Shown here: piece by piece, positions 1-7,045 of the stretch
Layout: each line of letters starts with the position of its first letter
Numbering within the stretch: the first letter of the stretch is position 1
Source: Zygnema cylindricum
Taxonomy: Eukaryota > Streptophyta > Zygnematophyceae > Zygnematales > Zygnemataceae
Length of the DNA: 15,086 bases
Assembly: GCA_037447655.1 (NCBI GenBank)
Contig: JBBHKE010002402.1
Coordinates: 175,635 to 190,720 of the forward strand
Direction: 5' to 3'
Notes under the pieces: generated by a model
Databases searched by the model: none
The model's input: only the letters and a program-made list of their open reading frames with translations
What the model was told of the DNA's origin: nothing
Made by a program: the position numbers and the translations under genes

Positions 1-480
1 ACACCTAAATAAGGTACAGAAACAGGTTACGGAACTGCGGTACATATATAGGGTTTGGAAAAGTGGTGCATCGCAATAGTGGTGCACGATAATAGTCGTG
101 CTGAACTGTAGGCAACGGTAATAAGGGTGCACGAACTGTAGGTAGCGGTAACGGTACTGTGCCACAATTACCGATCCACCGTTTCGTTCGACTTTGCAGT
201 TCCAAAAGTATACTGTCACGACTGTCACGTTACCACAGTTAATCACCACTTCGTACACATATCTATACTCTACTTGTGCTGTACTACAGTAACATACCAC
301 TATTACCATTCGGCAGTTAAGTGGCACCACAATACCTGCTCCGCAGTTTTACGGAAACGCAGTAAATTAATAGGTTAACAAAAACGTACATATGGCACGT
401 AAATGGGGTACGGACAAATAAATAGGGGTAGGGTAAATAAGGTACGGCAGTGGTACATAAAAAGTATGGGTTTACGTACG
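1..480. repeat. Degenerate GGTAC/ACGGTA-rich repetitive patch
   Basis: No gene is visible here. The stretch repeats short words such as GTGGTGCA, GTGCACGA, ACGGTA and GGTAC. Two neighbouring blocks near 105-155 both read roughly GAACTGTAGG followed by a CGGTA word. The 12-mer TAAATAAGGTAC occurs at 6-17 and again at 434-445, each followed within about 30 bases by GGTACATA and a GGGTTT word, so the ends of the patch may be diverged copies of one sequence. The minus-strand frame at 5-205 reads a proline/leucine-rich repeat, which is what this low-complexity DNA would give by chance, so I do not call it coding. Confidence 0.4.
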
Positions 481-845
481 GACTGACACATTTTGTTCAC
501 AACAGGACCTATTTTAGTTTCTCTTCAACTGCTGTAGTGTAGATGAGACTAATTAAATCGTACCTGTATTATCGTAGAACAACAATTAAAATTAGCATTG
601 TCAATCCTATTTTAAGTTCATTGACCAATAGTGATCTGACAGTTAGGATGTCTTTCGAGCACTAAACCGTTGGTGACCGCCATTTCCGGCGGCAGAGTGT
701 ACTTGCTGAACGGGTCGCCGGGAAGCTCGCACATCCGTCAATTGGAAGTACAACGTAATTTTTCCGAGCCACGTCGCAATTCCGAGTTCCCCGGAAGTAT
801 CCGTTCGTGATAACCGTTACAGGGAGTCGTTTAACTTTAAGAAAG
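481..845. other. Non-coding, CpG-rich upstream stretch
   Basis: I see no convincing reading frame. From about 650 to 830 the sequence is clearly richer in G+C and CpG than its surroundings, with words such as TTCCGGCGGC, CGGGTCGCCGG and TCCCCGGAAG. It lies directly upstream of a TATA-like box at 846, so a proximal promoter is a reasonable inference. A diverged exon or a transposon end cannot be excluded. Confidence 0.3.
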
Positions 846-970
846 TATAAAATGCTCGAACTTGCAAGTTATGTTTCATCAGTTGCAGTGCTTTTCGTGT
901 CTCAGTCCTCCTTACGCCATCTCTTCCCCTCCTCCCTCTTCTCCCGTCTCTCCCTTGTACGCTGTCGTTC
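846..970 (+). promoter_or_regulatory. Candidate core promoter: TATA box plus pyrimidine patch
   Basis: TATAAAA at 846-852 is a canonical TATA box. Transcription would be expected to start about 25-35 bases further on, near 875-885. The stretch 900-970 is strongly C/T-rich, with runs such as TCTTCCCCTCCTCCCTCTTC, resembling the pyrimidine patches seen near plant transcription starts. An ATG at 853 opens a 55-codon frame that reads like a Ser/Arg/Leu-rich targeting peptide, but it touches the TATA box and would lie upstream of the expected start. I therefore prefer the ATG at 1028. The assignment rests on sequence signals only. Confidence 0.35.
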
Positions 971-1027
971 CCTCTGGGCTGTAGTTTCACGCGTCTTAGT
1001 TTCTTTAGTGGGGCGTTGACATTTACT

Positions 1028-1514
1028 ATGGCAGCCATATACTATGGGGAATCCTACAGGAACATTTCTGGCAGGTTGAGGATTGTTTTGGGAGTAAAAT
1101 CGACAGATCAGGTGCGACCTTTGATTTCCTGCTAACGAAAATAACATGGATTTGTTTTGTTATCTTTCCTGCCAGTTTATCTTTTGTGCCTAAATCCGAT
1201 AAATCTGGCTCACAGCTTGCCACCTGTCCTTTGTATTTGAAACAGAAGCTTTGTTTATTTTTTACGTTTTTAAGCTTTATCAGAAAACCTGCAAAGGTGA
1301 AGTGGTAATGTTTTTTTCTGAACTTTTCATGATTTTATATTAAGTTTTACATGAGTTACAGATTTGTTTATTTTTTTTGTGTCTGTTTGTATTTTTTCAG
1401 CAGCAGGCAAATGCAGCTGAAAATTTGGGCGGAACAAAACACATGAAGAACAAAATGGCAACCAAAGGTCAGCTGGGAATTTACGTTTTCTCAAAGTATT
1501 TATACGGTTTTTAG
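1028..1514 (+). CDS. Hypothetical small split gene, two-exon core
   Basis: I do not recognise the product. ATG at 1028 has a G at +4 and opens 28 codons (1028-1111), starting MAAIYYGESYRN and ending KSTDQ. These end exactly at CAG|GTGCGA, a usable donor. A 289-base T-rich segment follows and ends in a strong acceptor, TTTGTATTTTTTCAG, at 1400. The frame continues in phase from 1401 (QQANAAENLGGTKH...). Without further splicing it stops at TAG 1512-1514, giving about 65 residues. Alternatively exon 2 ends at AAAG|GTCAGC (1467) and splices over the minisatellite to an open stretch at 3636-3751. The product is polar, with no clear membrane segment. Supporting context is the TATA box at 846, the pyrimidine-rich leader and AATAAA at 3926. 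The exons are short, so chance openness is a real possibility. The model is inference from splice-site-like signals. Confidence 0.28.
1112..1400 (+). other. Candidate intron 1 of the small split gene
   Basis: It starts GTGCGA and ends with a long T-rich tract and TTTTTTCAG. Its length (289) and T-richness suit a plant intron, and it joins two open stretches in the same phase. Read without splicing, the upstream frame stops within nine codons of the donor (TAA near 1133), so splicing would be needed for the longer product. No internal frame of interest is present. Confidence 0.28.
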
Positions 1515-1680
1515 TTAAAATTCAACAGTGAACTTGTACAGTTTTTTTAGTGAAAGTTGTACAATTTTTTTTCGAAGTCGTACAATTTTTAAAGATCAGC
1601 TAGAAATTTATGTTTTCAAAAAGTTTGAAAAATATTATGTTTTCAATACGGATTTCAGTTGAAATTCACAGTTGTAGTTG
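1463..1680 (+). repeat. Diverged direct duplication of the exon-2/donor flank
   Basis: The segment starting AGGTCAGCTGGGAATTTACG at 1466 recurs, diverged, as AGATCAGCTAGAAATTTATG from 1593, about 127 bases downstream. Both are followed by TTTTC and then by an ATACGG word and a GTTAAAATTCA/GTTGAAATTCA word. The candidate GT donor in the first copy reads AT in the second, so only the first could splice. The duplication merges into the left end of the 21-bp minisatellite. Confidence 0.5.
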
Positions 1681-3635
1681 AGGTTGTAAAATTTTAAGAT
1701 GAAGATGTACAGGTTTTAAATAAAGTTTTATGGTTTTTAGTTGAGGTTTAACAGTTTTCAGCCGAAGTTGTACAGTGACTAGTCAAAGTTGAAGTTGTTA
1801 AGTTTTTAGTCGACAGTTGTACAGTTTTAAGTCAAAGTACATTTATTAGTCAAAGTTGTACATTTTTTAGTCAAAGTTGTACATTTTTTAGTCAAAGTTA
1901 AATTGTTTGTCGAAGTTCAACAATTTTTTGTCGAAGTTGAACAGTTTTTTTGTCGAAGTTAAACAGTTTTTTTGTCGAAGTTAAACAGTTTTTTTGTCAA
2001 AGGTAAACAGTTTTTTGTCAAAGTTCGAAGATGTTTAGTTTTTTGTCGAAGTTGAACAGTTTTTTGTCGAAGTTGAACAGTAACAGTTTTTTGTTTTTCT
2101 CTTTTTTGTCAAAGTTAAACAGTTTTTTGTCAAAGTTAAACAGTTTTGTCGTTACATTTTAAGTCATTTTTTATCGTAATTAAACAATTTTCATCAAAAT
2201 AAATACTTTTATCGAAGTAAACACTTTAGTCATTTTAGAATGTTTTGTCGGTTCAGTTTAGTAAAGAAATTTTTTGTTTTAGTAAAGCAACAGTTTTGTC
2301 AAAGAGTAGTTTTTTTCTTCAGTTAAATGGTTTTTGTCAGTTAAACAGGTTTTTTGTCAAAGTTAACAGGTTTTGTCAAAGAAACAGGTTTTTGTCAGTT
2401 AAACAGGTTTTTGTCAAAGTTAAACAGGTTTTGTCAAAAACAGGTTTTTATCAGTTAAACAGGTTTTTGTCAAAGTTAAACAGGTTTTTGTCAAAGTTAA
2501 ACAGGTTTTTGTGAAAGTTGTACATTTTTAAGTCATTTTTTAGTCAAAATTAAACAGTTTTCTGTCAAAATTAAACAGTTTTAGTCGAAGTTAAACAGTT
2601 TTTAGTCGAAGTTGTACAGGTTTTAGTCAGAGTTAGTTTTTTGTCGAAGTTGTACATTTTTTAGTCGAAGTTAAACAGTTTTTTGTCAAAGTTAAACAGT
2701 TTTTTGTCAAAGTTAAACAGTTTTTTGTCAAAGTTAAACAGTTTTTTGTCAAAGTTAAACAGTTTTTAGTCAGAGTAAAACAGTTTTTTGTCGAAATTAA
2801 ACAGTTTTTTGTCAAAGATAAACAGTTTTTTGTCAAAATTAAAGTCTTTTGACAAAGTTTAACAGTTTTTTAGTTTTTAGTCAAAGTTGGAAGTTAAACA
2901 GTTTTTTGTCGAAGTTCAACAGTTTTGAGTCGAAGTTGTGCAGTTTTGAGTCACAGTTTTTTGTCGAAGTTGTACATTTTTTGGTCGAAGTTAAACAGTT
3001 TTTAGTCAAAGTTAAACAGTTGAAGTTAGTCGAATTTGTGCAGTTTTCAGTAAAAACTAAACAATTTTTTATCGAAGTTCTGTAGTTCTTTGTCGAAATA
3101 GTATGTTTTTTAGTCAAAGTTAAACTGATTAATGTCGAAAAAGTTAAACAATTTTTAGTCGAAGTTAAATAATTTTTAGTCGAAGTTCAACAGCGTTTTA
3201 TCAGTTTTTTCTCAGTTTTTGTTGAAGTTGTACATTTTTTAGTCGAAGTTAAACCAGTTTTTTGTCAAAGCAAAACAGTATTTTGGGGAAGTTGTACAGT
3301 TTTTTCTCAAAGTTTTATACGTCTTAGTCAAAGTTAAACAGTTTTTTGTCGAAAGTTACACAATCTTTTGTTGAAGTTTAACGATTTTTTGTCGAAATTG
3401 TACATTTTTTAGTCAAAGTTAAACAATTATTATTTAAAGTTCAATAGTTTTTTCTTGTGAATTTTAACTGTTTGTAGAAAAAGTTAAACATTGTTTTGTC
3501 GAAGTTGTACAATTTTTGTCAAAGGTGTACAATTTGTAGTCCTAGTTAAAGTTAAATAGATATTCGTCAAAATGAAAGTGTTTTGTTGAAGTTAAACGGT
3601 TTTTAGTCGAATTTGTACAGTTTTGATTTTCTGAG
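1510..3635. repeat. Large degenerate minisatellite, 21-bp unit
   Basis: The unit is close to GTCAAAGTTAAACAGTTTTTT (21 bp; the T-run varies, so many units are 20-22 bp). Roughly 100 units fit in about 2.1 kb. The most uniform part is near 2660-2765, where several consecutive units are identical; both edges are far more diverged. Two variant positions recur throughout: GTCAAAG versus GTCGAAG (also GTTGAAG), and GTTAAACAG versus GTTGTACA. Because 21 is a multiple of three, all frames stay periodic: the minus strand at 2633-2836 reads repeated TKNCLTL heptads and the plus strand at 2245-2514 reads repeated FLSKLNR-type units. I regard these as by-products of the period, not genes. If the split-gene model is right, the array fills intron 2. 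Confidence 0.9.
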
Positions 3636-3751
3636 AATCTTTTACAAGGAATAGTGGAAGTGCCAGCTTGAATCGTTATCCAAAACTCACTGAAGGAGTA
3701 TTACCTAACTCAACAATGTTTAAAGTAGTTGCTCTGGTCAACAATATCTGA
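3636..3751 (+). other. Unique open stretch, possible third exon
   Basis: Unique sequence resumes abruptly at the end of the minisatellite. From 3636 it reads openly for about 38 codons to TGA at 3749-3751, ending in KVVALVNNI. The phase matches a donor after 1467: the leftover G plus AA makes a Glu codon. The proposed acceptor, TTTTGATTTTCTGAG, is weak because G precedes the AG. The link to the upstream exons is therefore speculative, and I find no recognisable domain. Confidence 0.18.
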
Positions 3752-3869
3752 AGCCACTCCTTCGTCACTCCTCCGTTAGAAACACTCCTGAACCTCCTTC
3801 TTCCTCGTGTACAAACGTATTTGTAGGAAACGTGCCTTCTTTTTCTTCGAATTGGGCACCACAGTTTTT
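3752..3869. other. Unique non-coding segment, possible 3' UTR
   Basis: This short unique segment contains a CT-rich patch (TCCTCCGTTAG and CCTCCTTCTTCCTCG). It would be 3' untranslated sequence if the upstream gene model holds. The 14-mer CACTCCTTCGTCAC at 3755-3768 recurs at 4665-4678. Confidence 0.25.
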
Positions 3870-4050
3870 ACTATTTTTTAACATTTTTGACATTTTTGAA
3901 ATTTTTGCTATTTTTAAGGTTTTTAAATAAAGGAAATATGATATTATTTTTTATATTATCTTTTATTTTTTTCTTTATTTCACATCTTTAAACATTTTTT
4001 CACAAATTTAACATTTTTGAACATTTTTTGCTATTTTTTAATATCAATTG
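3868..4050. repeat. AT-rich simple sequence with ACATTTTTGA units
   Basis: Short units of the form ACATTTTTGA and GCTATTTTTAA recur. The block at 3879-3915 is echoed at about 3998-4042, where both contain AACATTTTTGA followed by TTTGCTATTTTT. Between them lies a T-rich stretch. No gene is visible. Confidence 0.5.
3926..3931 (+). terminator. Candidate polyadenylation signal AATAAA
   Basis: A canonical AATAAA lies about 175 bases after the TGA at 3749 and is followed by AT-rich sequence. It fits as the 3' end of the hypothetical split gene. In DNA this AT-rich, AATAAA arises often by chance, so the support is modest. Confidence 0.25.
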
Positions 4051-4275
4051 ATATTGTTGTATTGATTATAATTTTAATCGACATTGTTGTGTAGACTGTC
4101 ATTTTATCGGTATTGTTCTGTTGATTGCCATTTTAATCATTACTTTTATGGTGATTGTCATTTTAATCTCTATTGTTATGTTGATTGTCACTTTGATTGC
4201 TACTATTATGCTAACCGTCACTTTAATTGTCATTTTAATCGTTATTGTCATACTGACAATCATTTTAATGTATAA
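4046..4275. repeat. Minisatellite with 30-bp unit
   Basis: The unit is near GTTGATTGTCATTTTAATCGTTATTGTTAT. The GTCATTTTA/GCCATTTTA/GTCACTTTA word recurs at about 4098, 4127, 4157, 4187 and 4217, a spacing of 29-30 bases, and then in a truncated unit near 4229. The plus-strand frame over 4084-4275 reads a periodic CHFN-type ten-residue repeat, again because 30 is a multiple of three. I do not consider it a gene. Confidence 0.8.
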
Positions 4276-4430
4276 TCAATATTAGGACAGTTATCAATAC
4301 GCATGATCATTATTAGCACAAATTTTATTGTGTTATTTGTATTAGTACAATTATTCGTACGCTTTATTAGCATTGGTATAGTTATTAATCTGTAAAATTA
4401 GAATTAGTGCAGTTTTAAAATTAGAAAGCA
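4276..4430. repeat. Decayed AT-rich repeats flanking the 30-bp array
   Basis: Words such as ATTATTAGCACAA, GTATTAGTACAATTATT, TATTAGCATTGGTATAGTTATTA and GAATTAGTGCAG recur at roughly 35-40-base spacing. This suggests a further, strongly diverged short tandem repeat continuing from the 30-bp array. No gene is visible. Confidence 0.4.
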
Positions 4431-5322
4431 CAACTTTCTCACTTCACGAAAGCTCTATTGTGAAATTACATGCAAAATTTAAATAAATTCCCTTCATTTT
4501 TCTCTATAACTGCCAACCTGCCTCAAAGAGGTTGGTTGAATTAATCGCGACACGGTGGATGATTAAGTTACGTGTCACGATGGACAACCAACAAAAAATC
4601 ATAAGATTTGCACATGACACGTGATGTCCAAAATACAACCGAAAATAAAAATGTAATTTCGTAGCACTCCTTCGTCACACTATTTTCGTTAACTTTTGTT
4701 CGTCGCACTACTCTCAAAGGACTTTGGTTATATTCAAAAAAAGAAACCTTAAAAAATGAGTTGGCGTAAAGATTGTAGTCTGCAAACAAATATAAAAGTT
4801 ATGTCGTGTGATGACTTCGCACGCAAGTGAAGATTTAAAGTAAGTTTGTCGATGTTAACAATCTTAAGAATATTCAATATCGGATGGTAGCTTGTGTGTC
4901 GCCAGGCGGTTTAGAACACGTGGCATACAGACTCTACCTTTTGGAACATCTACTCAATTAACCCAGCCTGTAGATTTTGCTATACGATTACAAAAACGAT
5001 AGATGGAACGCCTCCCTCAGCCGCATAATTGGAATCTAAAGGTGCGTCTCCATGTGCCAAAGTAATGATATTTTTTTGTCGTTCTCTTGTAAAACTTAGA
5101 GCCGTTCCGCGTAAGTTTCAACCATACAAAAAAATAGAAAAAATGATAAGTAAATTTTGCGTCATCATCGAATTTATGATGTACTATATGTTGTCGTCTA
5201 GTGTTCTTCGACCCACCTCCACGCTAAAAAAACATCATCTTCAAACTTTTCTTTAAAACAAAGGTACAATGTGTTTTAAAACAAATTATTTTAGTAAAGC
5301 AAACAGGAACACGTAGGTCCAC
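4431..5322. other. Unassigned segment, no gene supported
   Basis: I see no recognisable gene. A plus-strand frame with a true ATG at 5065 runs to 5256. It has a hydrophobic, methionine-rich stretch (FCVIIEFMMYYML) but no family resemblance I can name. The minus-strand frame at 4568-4789 is also unrecognised. The CATGTGC...ATGAT..TTTTTGT word near 5051-5086 has a rough inverted counterpart near 4588-4622. Unlike the flanking minisatellites, the sequence looks unique. Confidence 0.3.
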
Positions 5323-5658
5323 ATGTTAAACCTTTTTCAAATAATTCAAACAAATTCAAGCGACGACGAAAGGTACACTATTCGCTTTGGTCCGTTTGCG
5401 TTCAAATACGACGAGGCAAAGTACACAATTTGTCTAGTTTTGTCCATTTGCGCTTGGTACGGATTTTATTTCGCCAGGGGTCTTAAGATTCCAAAGACAT
5501 TTCACGTCGAGCAGACAGACGACGACGCAAAGGCAAATTGCACTTTCTTCAACCGTGAAAGGGCACACGATGGAAAGCGGTGCGTCGACAGTGTCATGAA
5601 AACTCATGCGACGTCACACGCAGTTACAAAATATAACGCGCGTCATCACAGATTGTAG
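5323..5658 (+). CDS. Hypothetical 111-residue protein with one membrane segment
   Basis: I do not recognise this protein. The ATG at 5323 is preceded nine bases upstream by an in-frame TAG (5314), so this is the first possible start. Residues about 1-35 are polar and end in FGPFAFKYDEAKY. Residues about 36-53 (TICLVLSICAWYGFYFAR) look like a single membrane span. The rest is charged and rich in Asp, His, Lys and Thr, with a DDDAK patch and three Cys (about residues 73, 86 and a few in the span). Codon third positions carry more C and G (TAC, GAC, AAG, TTC, GTC) than the surrounding AT-rich DNA, which is the main reason to take it seriously. No promoter or neighbour helps. It may be a small gene, one exon of a larger gene, or a fragment of an old transposon or DNA-virus insertion. 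Confidence 0.33.
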   Translation: MLNLFQIIQTNSSDDERYTIRFGPFAFKYDEAKYTICLVLSICAWYGFYFARGLKIPKTFHVEQTDDDAKANCTFFNRERAHDGKRCVDSVMKTHATSHAVTKYNARHHRL

Positions 5659-6050
5659 ACGTTGACAGCCGTCACGAATATTGTCAGCGTATACAATCGT
5701 CACACCCTTAAGTAACTATGTCATTGTTACACCTAAAGACATCTGAAATTCGGTTCAGCCATATGTGCTAAAAAACAAAGTTTTTTTCTCTAAGTTGAAC
5801 ATGGAGACCCACCATAATCCCGAAGCATCACGTTGAACGTAGATGCAAATTAGAAGACGACGTGGTATGGATAAATGAACTCGTAAGAAAAAAAATAAAC
5901 TTCGTACACGATAACAAAACGGATCGGCGTATAAATATTAATGTAAGTAAATGATGAAAACAAGCTTCGTCACTAGCGAGGAAATCAAGGCAAAAAGTGC
6001 ATGCGCGTAACACTACTATTTACATGTAGTTTTGTTACTGTAAACCTTAG
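5659..6050. other. Non-coding flank left of the retrotransposon
   Basis: I see nothing assignable. The minus-strand frame at 5828-6013 is Ser/Phe/Leu-rich without a recognisable motif and is probably chance. The stretch contains several CGTCAC and GTCAGCGTATAC-like words that resemble the composition of the preceding frame. Confidence 0.3.
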
Positions 6051-6055
6051 CCGCC
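6051..6055 (+). other. Left target-site duplication (CCGCC)
   Basis: The five bases directly before the 5' LTR are CCGCC; the five directly after the 3' LTR (13798-13802) are CCGCG. A 5-bp duplication is typical of Ty3/gypsy integration. One mismatch in five is in keeping with the age shown by LTR divergence. Confidence 0.6.
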
Positions 6056-6325
6056 TGTAACAGTAATACAAGATCGAACTTGTTCATAAAGAGGTGATTA
6101 GGTGTTATGATTATGGAATACTAAATTTGGTAGACGTTTGCGAAGGAATCACGCTATTTGGAGTTATATTTTAAAAAGTATTAGCGATAGGTATATTTAG
6201 GTGACAGCGTGAAGTCTAAATAACAAGTGGTTATCATTGAAACAGGTTAAGGGTCAAATTAGTACCGAAATTTCGCGTGTACGTTTCATAAAGTTCTAAT
6301 AAAACATTTAGTATGCACGGTGGTT

Positions 6326-6353
6326 CGTTTCGTACAAATTTTAGTACGAAACG
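6326..6353 (+). repeat. Perfect 10-bp inverted repeat in U3
   Basis: CGTTTCGTAC (6326-6335) and GTACGAAACG (6344-6353) are perfect reverse complements separated by eight AT-rich bases. The corresponding place in the 3' LTR carries two arm changes, a C-to-A and a CG-to-TG. The 5' copy is thus closer to the original form. A protein-binding site is possible but unproven. Confidence 0.7.
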
Positions 6354-6405
6354 TCACTTTCACTTAAAGGAATTTCGTAAGAAGTTCCGCGTGCGAAATT
6401 TGTAA

Positions 6406-6419
6406 CGCACGATCGTGCG
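6406..6419 (+). repeat. Perfect 14-bp palindrome in the LTR
   Basis: CGCACGATCGTGCG is its own reverse complement. It is kept without change in the 3' LTR (13189-13202), although the LTRs differ at about 8% of positions overall and CpGs elsewhere have decayed. It could be a binding site for a dimeric regulator in U3; that is inference. Confidence 0.75.
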
Positions 6420-6484
6420 AAGTCGCGTTTCGTTTGGCGCGCACTTTTGCATGTAAATGTTACGTAGTGAAACGTAACGTTTGA

Positions 6485-6793
6485 TTGGTTACTAAAGTGC
6501 TAAGTAGTTAGTAAGAGATTTCGCACGTTTTTGCATTGGTCAGTCCGAGATCTTGCTGATCAATGATTGGCCCAAGTAAAAGACTGTTCAACAGAGCGTT
6601 GACTCTCGCCTGGCGAGTCCAATGCGATGATGGATAAATAGTGAAGTGTAAGAGGAGAATATACATTTTTTCCTTTGAGAAAACTTTGTAGAAATTCCGG
6701 CTGATCTTGGTCTTGAGCAATTAATACCAAATTCGAGAAAAGACATTTTTGCATTGAAATCTCTTACTAACTAAATAGTGTTTTAGTAGTTAA
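6485..6793. repeat. MITE-like inverted repeat nested in the LTR
   Basis: TAGTTAGTAAGAGATTTC at 6505-6522 is the exact reverse complement of GAAATCTCTTACTAACTA at 6756-6773 (18 of 18). Outside these, the arms continue to match imperfectly to about 6485 and 6793. The 233-base interior holds the candidate TATA box. The 3' LTR has the same arrangement (left arm 13288-13305 with two changes, right arm 13528-13545 intact), so it pre-dates this insertion. It may be a small non-autonomous DNA transposon captured by the ancestral LTR, or a large RNA hairpin. Confidence 0.55.
6633..6640 (+). promoter_or_regulatory. Candidate LTR TATA box (GATAAATA)
   Basis: GATAAATA, followed by GTGAAGTGTAAGAGGAGAAT, is conserved in the 3' LTR at 13405-13412. 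It is the best TATA-like word in the middle of the LTR. Transcript start would be expected near 6660-6670, defining the U3/R border. Confidence 0.4.
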
Positions 6794-7027
6794 GTGATGG
6801 AATTATTAAGAGTGGAGAGTAGTGGAAAACACTTTAATAAGAAAGGTTGAGCCACGAGGGCAAGAGACCAAGCTAATGTTATGTAGACAAAAGCTTCTTC
6901 TAATTTAAAGTTTATCCTTATGTGAGTGTTGTCCAATGTGGATGTGTATTCTCCAATGTGTGGAATGAGTGGTTGGGATTGTTTGTAGTAATGTGATTTT
7001 CTATGAGGTAGGAGATCCTATTACATA

Positions 7028-7045
7028 TGGTATCAAAGCTTGGTT
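7028..7045 (+). other. Primer-binding site, plant-type initiator tRNA-Met
   Basis: TGGTATCAAAGCTTGGTT starts two bases after the 5' LTR. The expected complement of plant initiator tRNA-Met is TGGTATCAGAGCCAGGTT, so 15 of 18 positions agree. The animal initiator would give TGGTAGCAGAGG, which fits less well. This site would prime minus-strand DNA synthesis. Confidence 0.85.

Larger units (their letters stand above)
6056..7025 (+). repeat. 5' LTR (970 bp)
   Basis: It begins TGTAACAG and ends CCTATTACA, with the TG...CA termini and short inverted ends (TGTAA/TTACA) expected of LTRs. It aligns end to end with 12851-13797. Relative to that copy it has 11 extra bases near 6065 and about 12 extra near 6612. 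A CpG-rich block at 6385-6460 contains a perfect 14-bp palindrome (6406-6419), and the left half has a 10-bp inverted repeat (6326-6335/6344-6353). GATAAATA at 6633-6640 is the likely TATA box, conserved in the other LTR, so U3 would end near 6660. Confidence 0.95.

Noticed and set aside
853-1019. Frame from ATG 853 reading like a mitochondrial presequence
   Set aside because: The ATG abuts the TATA box and lies upstream of the expected transcript start; the Ser/Leu/Arg content is explained by the CT-rich tract.
902-1147. Minus-strand Arg/Glu-rich frame
   Set aside because: It is the reverse reading of the pyrimidine-rich leader and has no recognisable motif.
2633-2836. Minus-strand 67-residue frame of TKNCLTL heptads as a repeat protein
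   Set aside because: It follows directly from a 21-bp tandem repeat without stops in that frame; similar frames occur on the other strand, and no start context or unique sequence supports it.
4084-4275. His/Asn/Cys-rich decapeptide repeat frame
   Set aside because: It is the reading of the 30-bp minisatellite; the period, not selection, keeps it open.
3755-4678. Shared 14-mer CACTCCTTCGTCAC at 3755-3768 and 4665-4678
   Set aside because: The flanking bases do not align further, so it may be chance or a very short relic.
4588-5086. Imperfect inverted repeat (CATGTGC...TGAT..TTTTTGT) between about 4588-4622 and 5051-5086
   Set aside because: Only about 35 bases at roughly three-quarters identity with gaps, in AT-rich DNA; no extension or target duplication was found.
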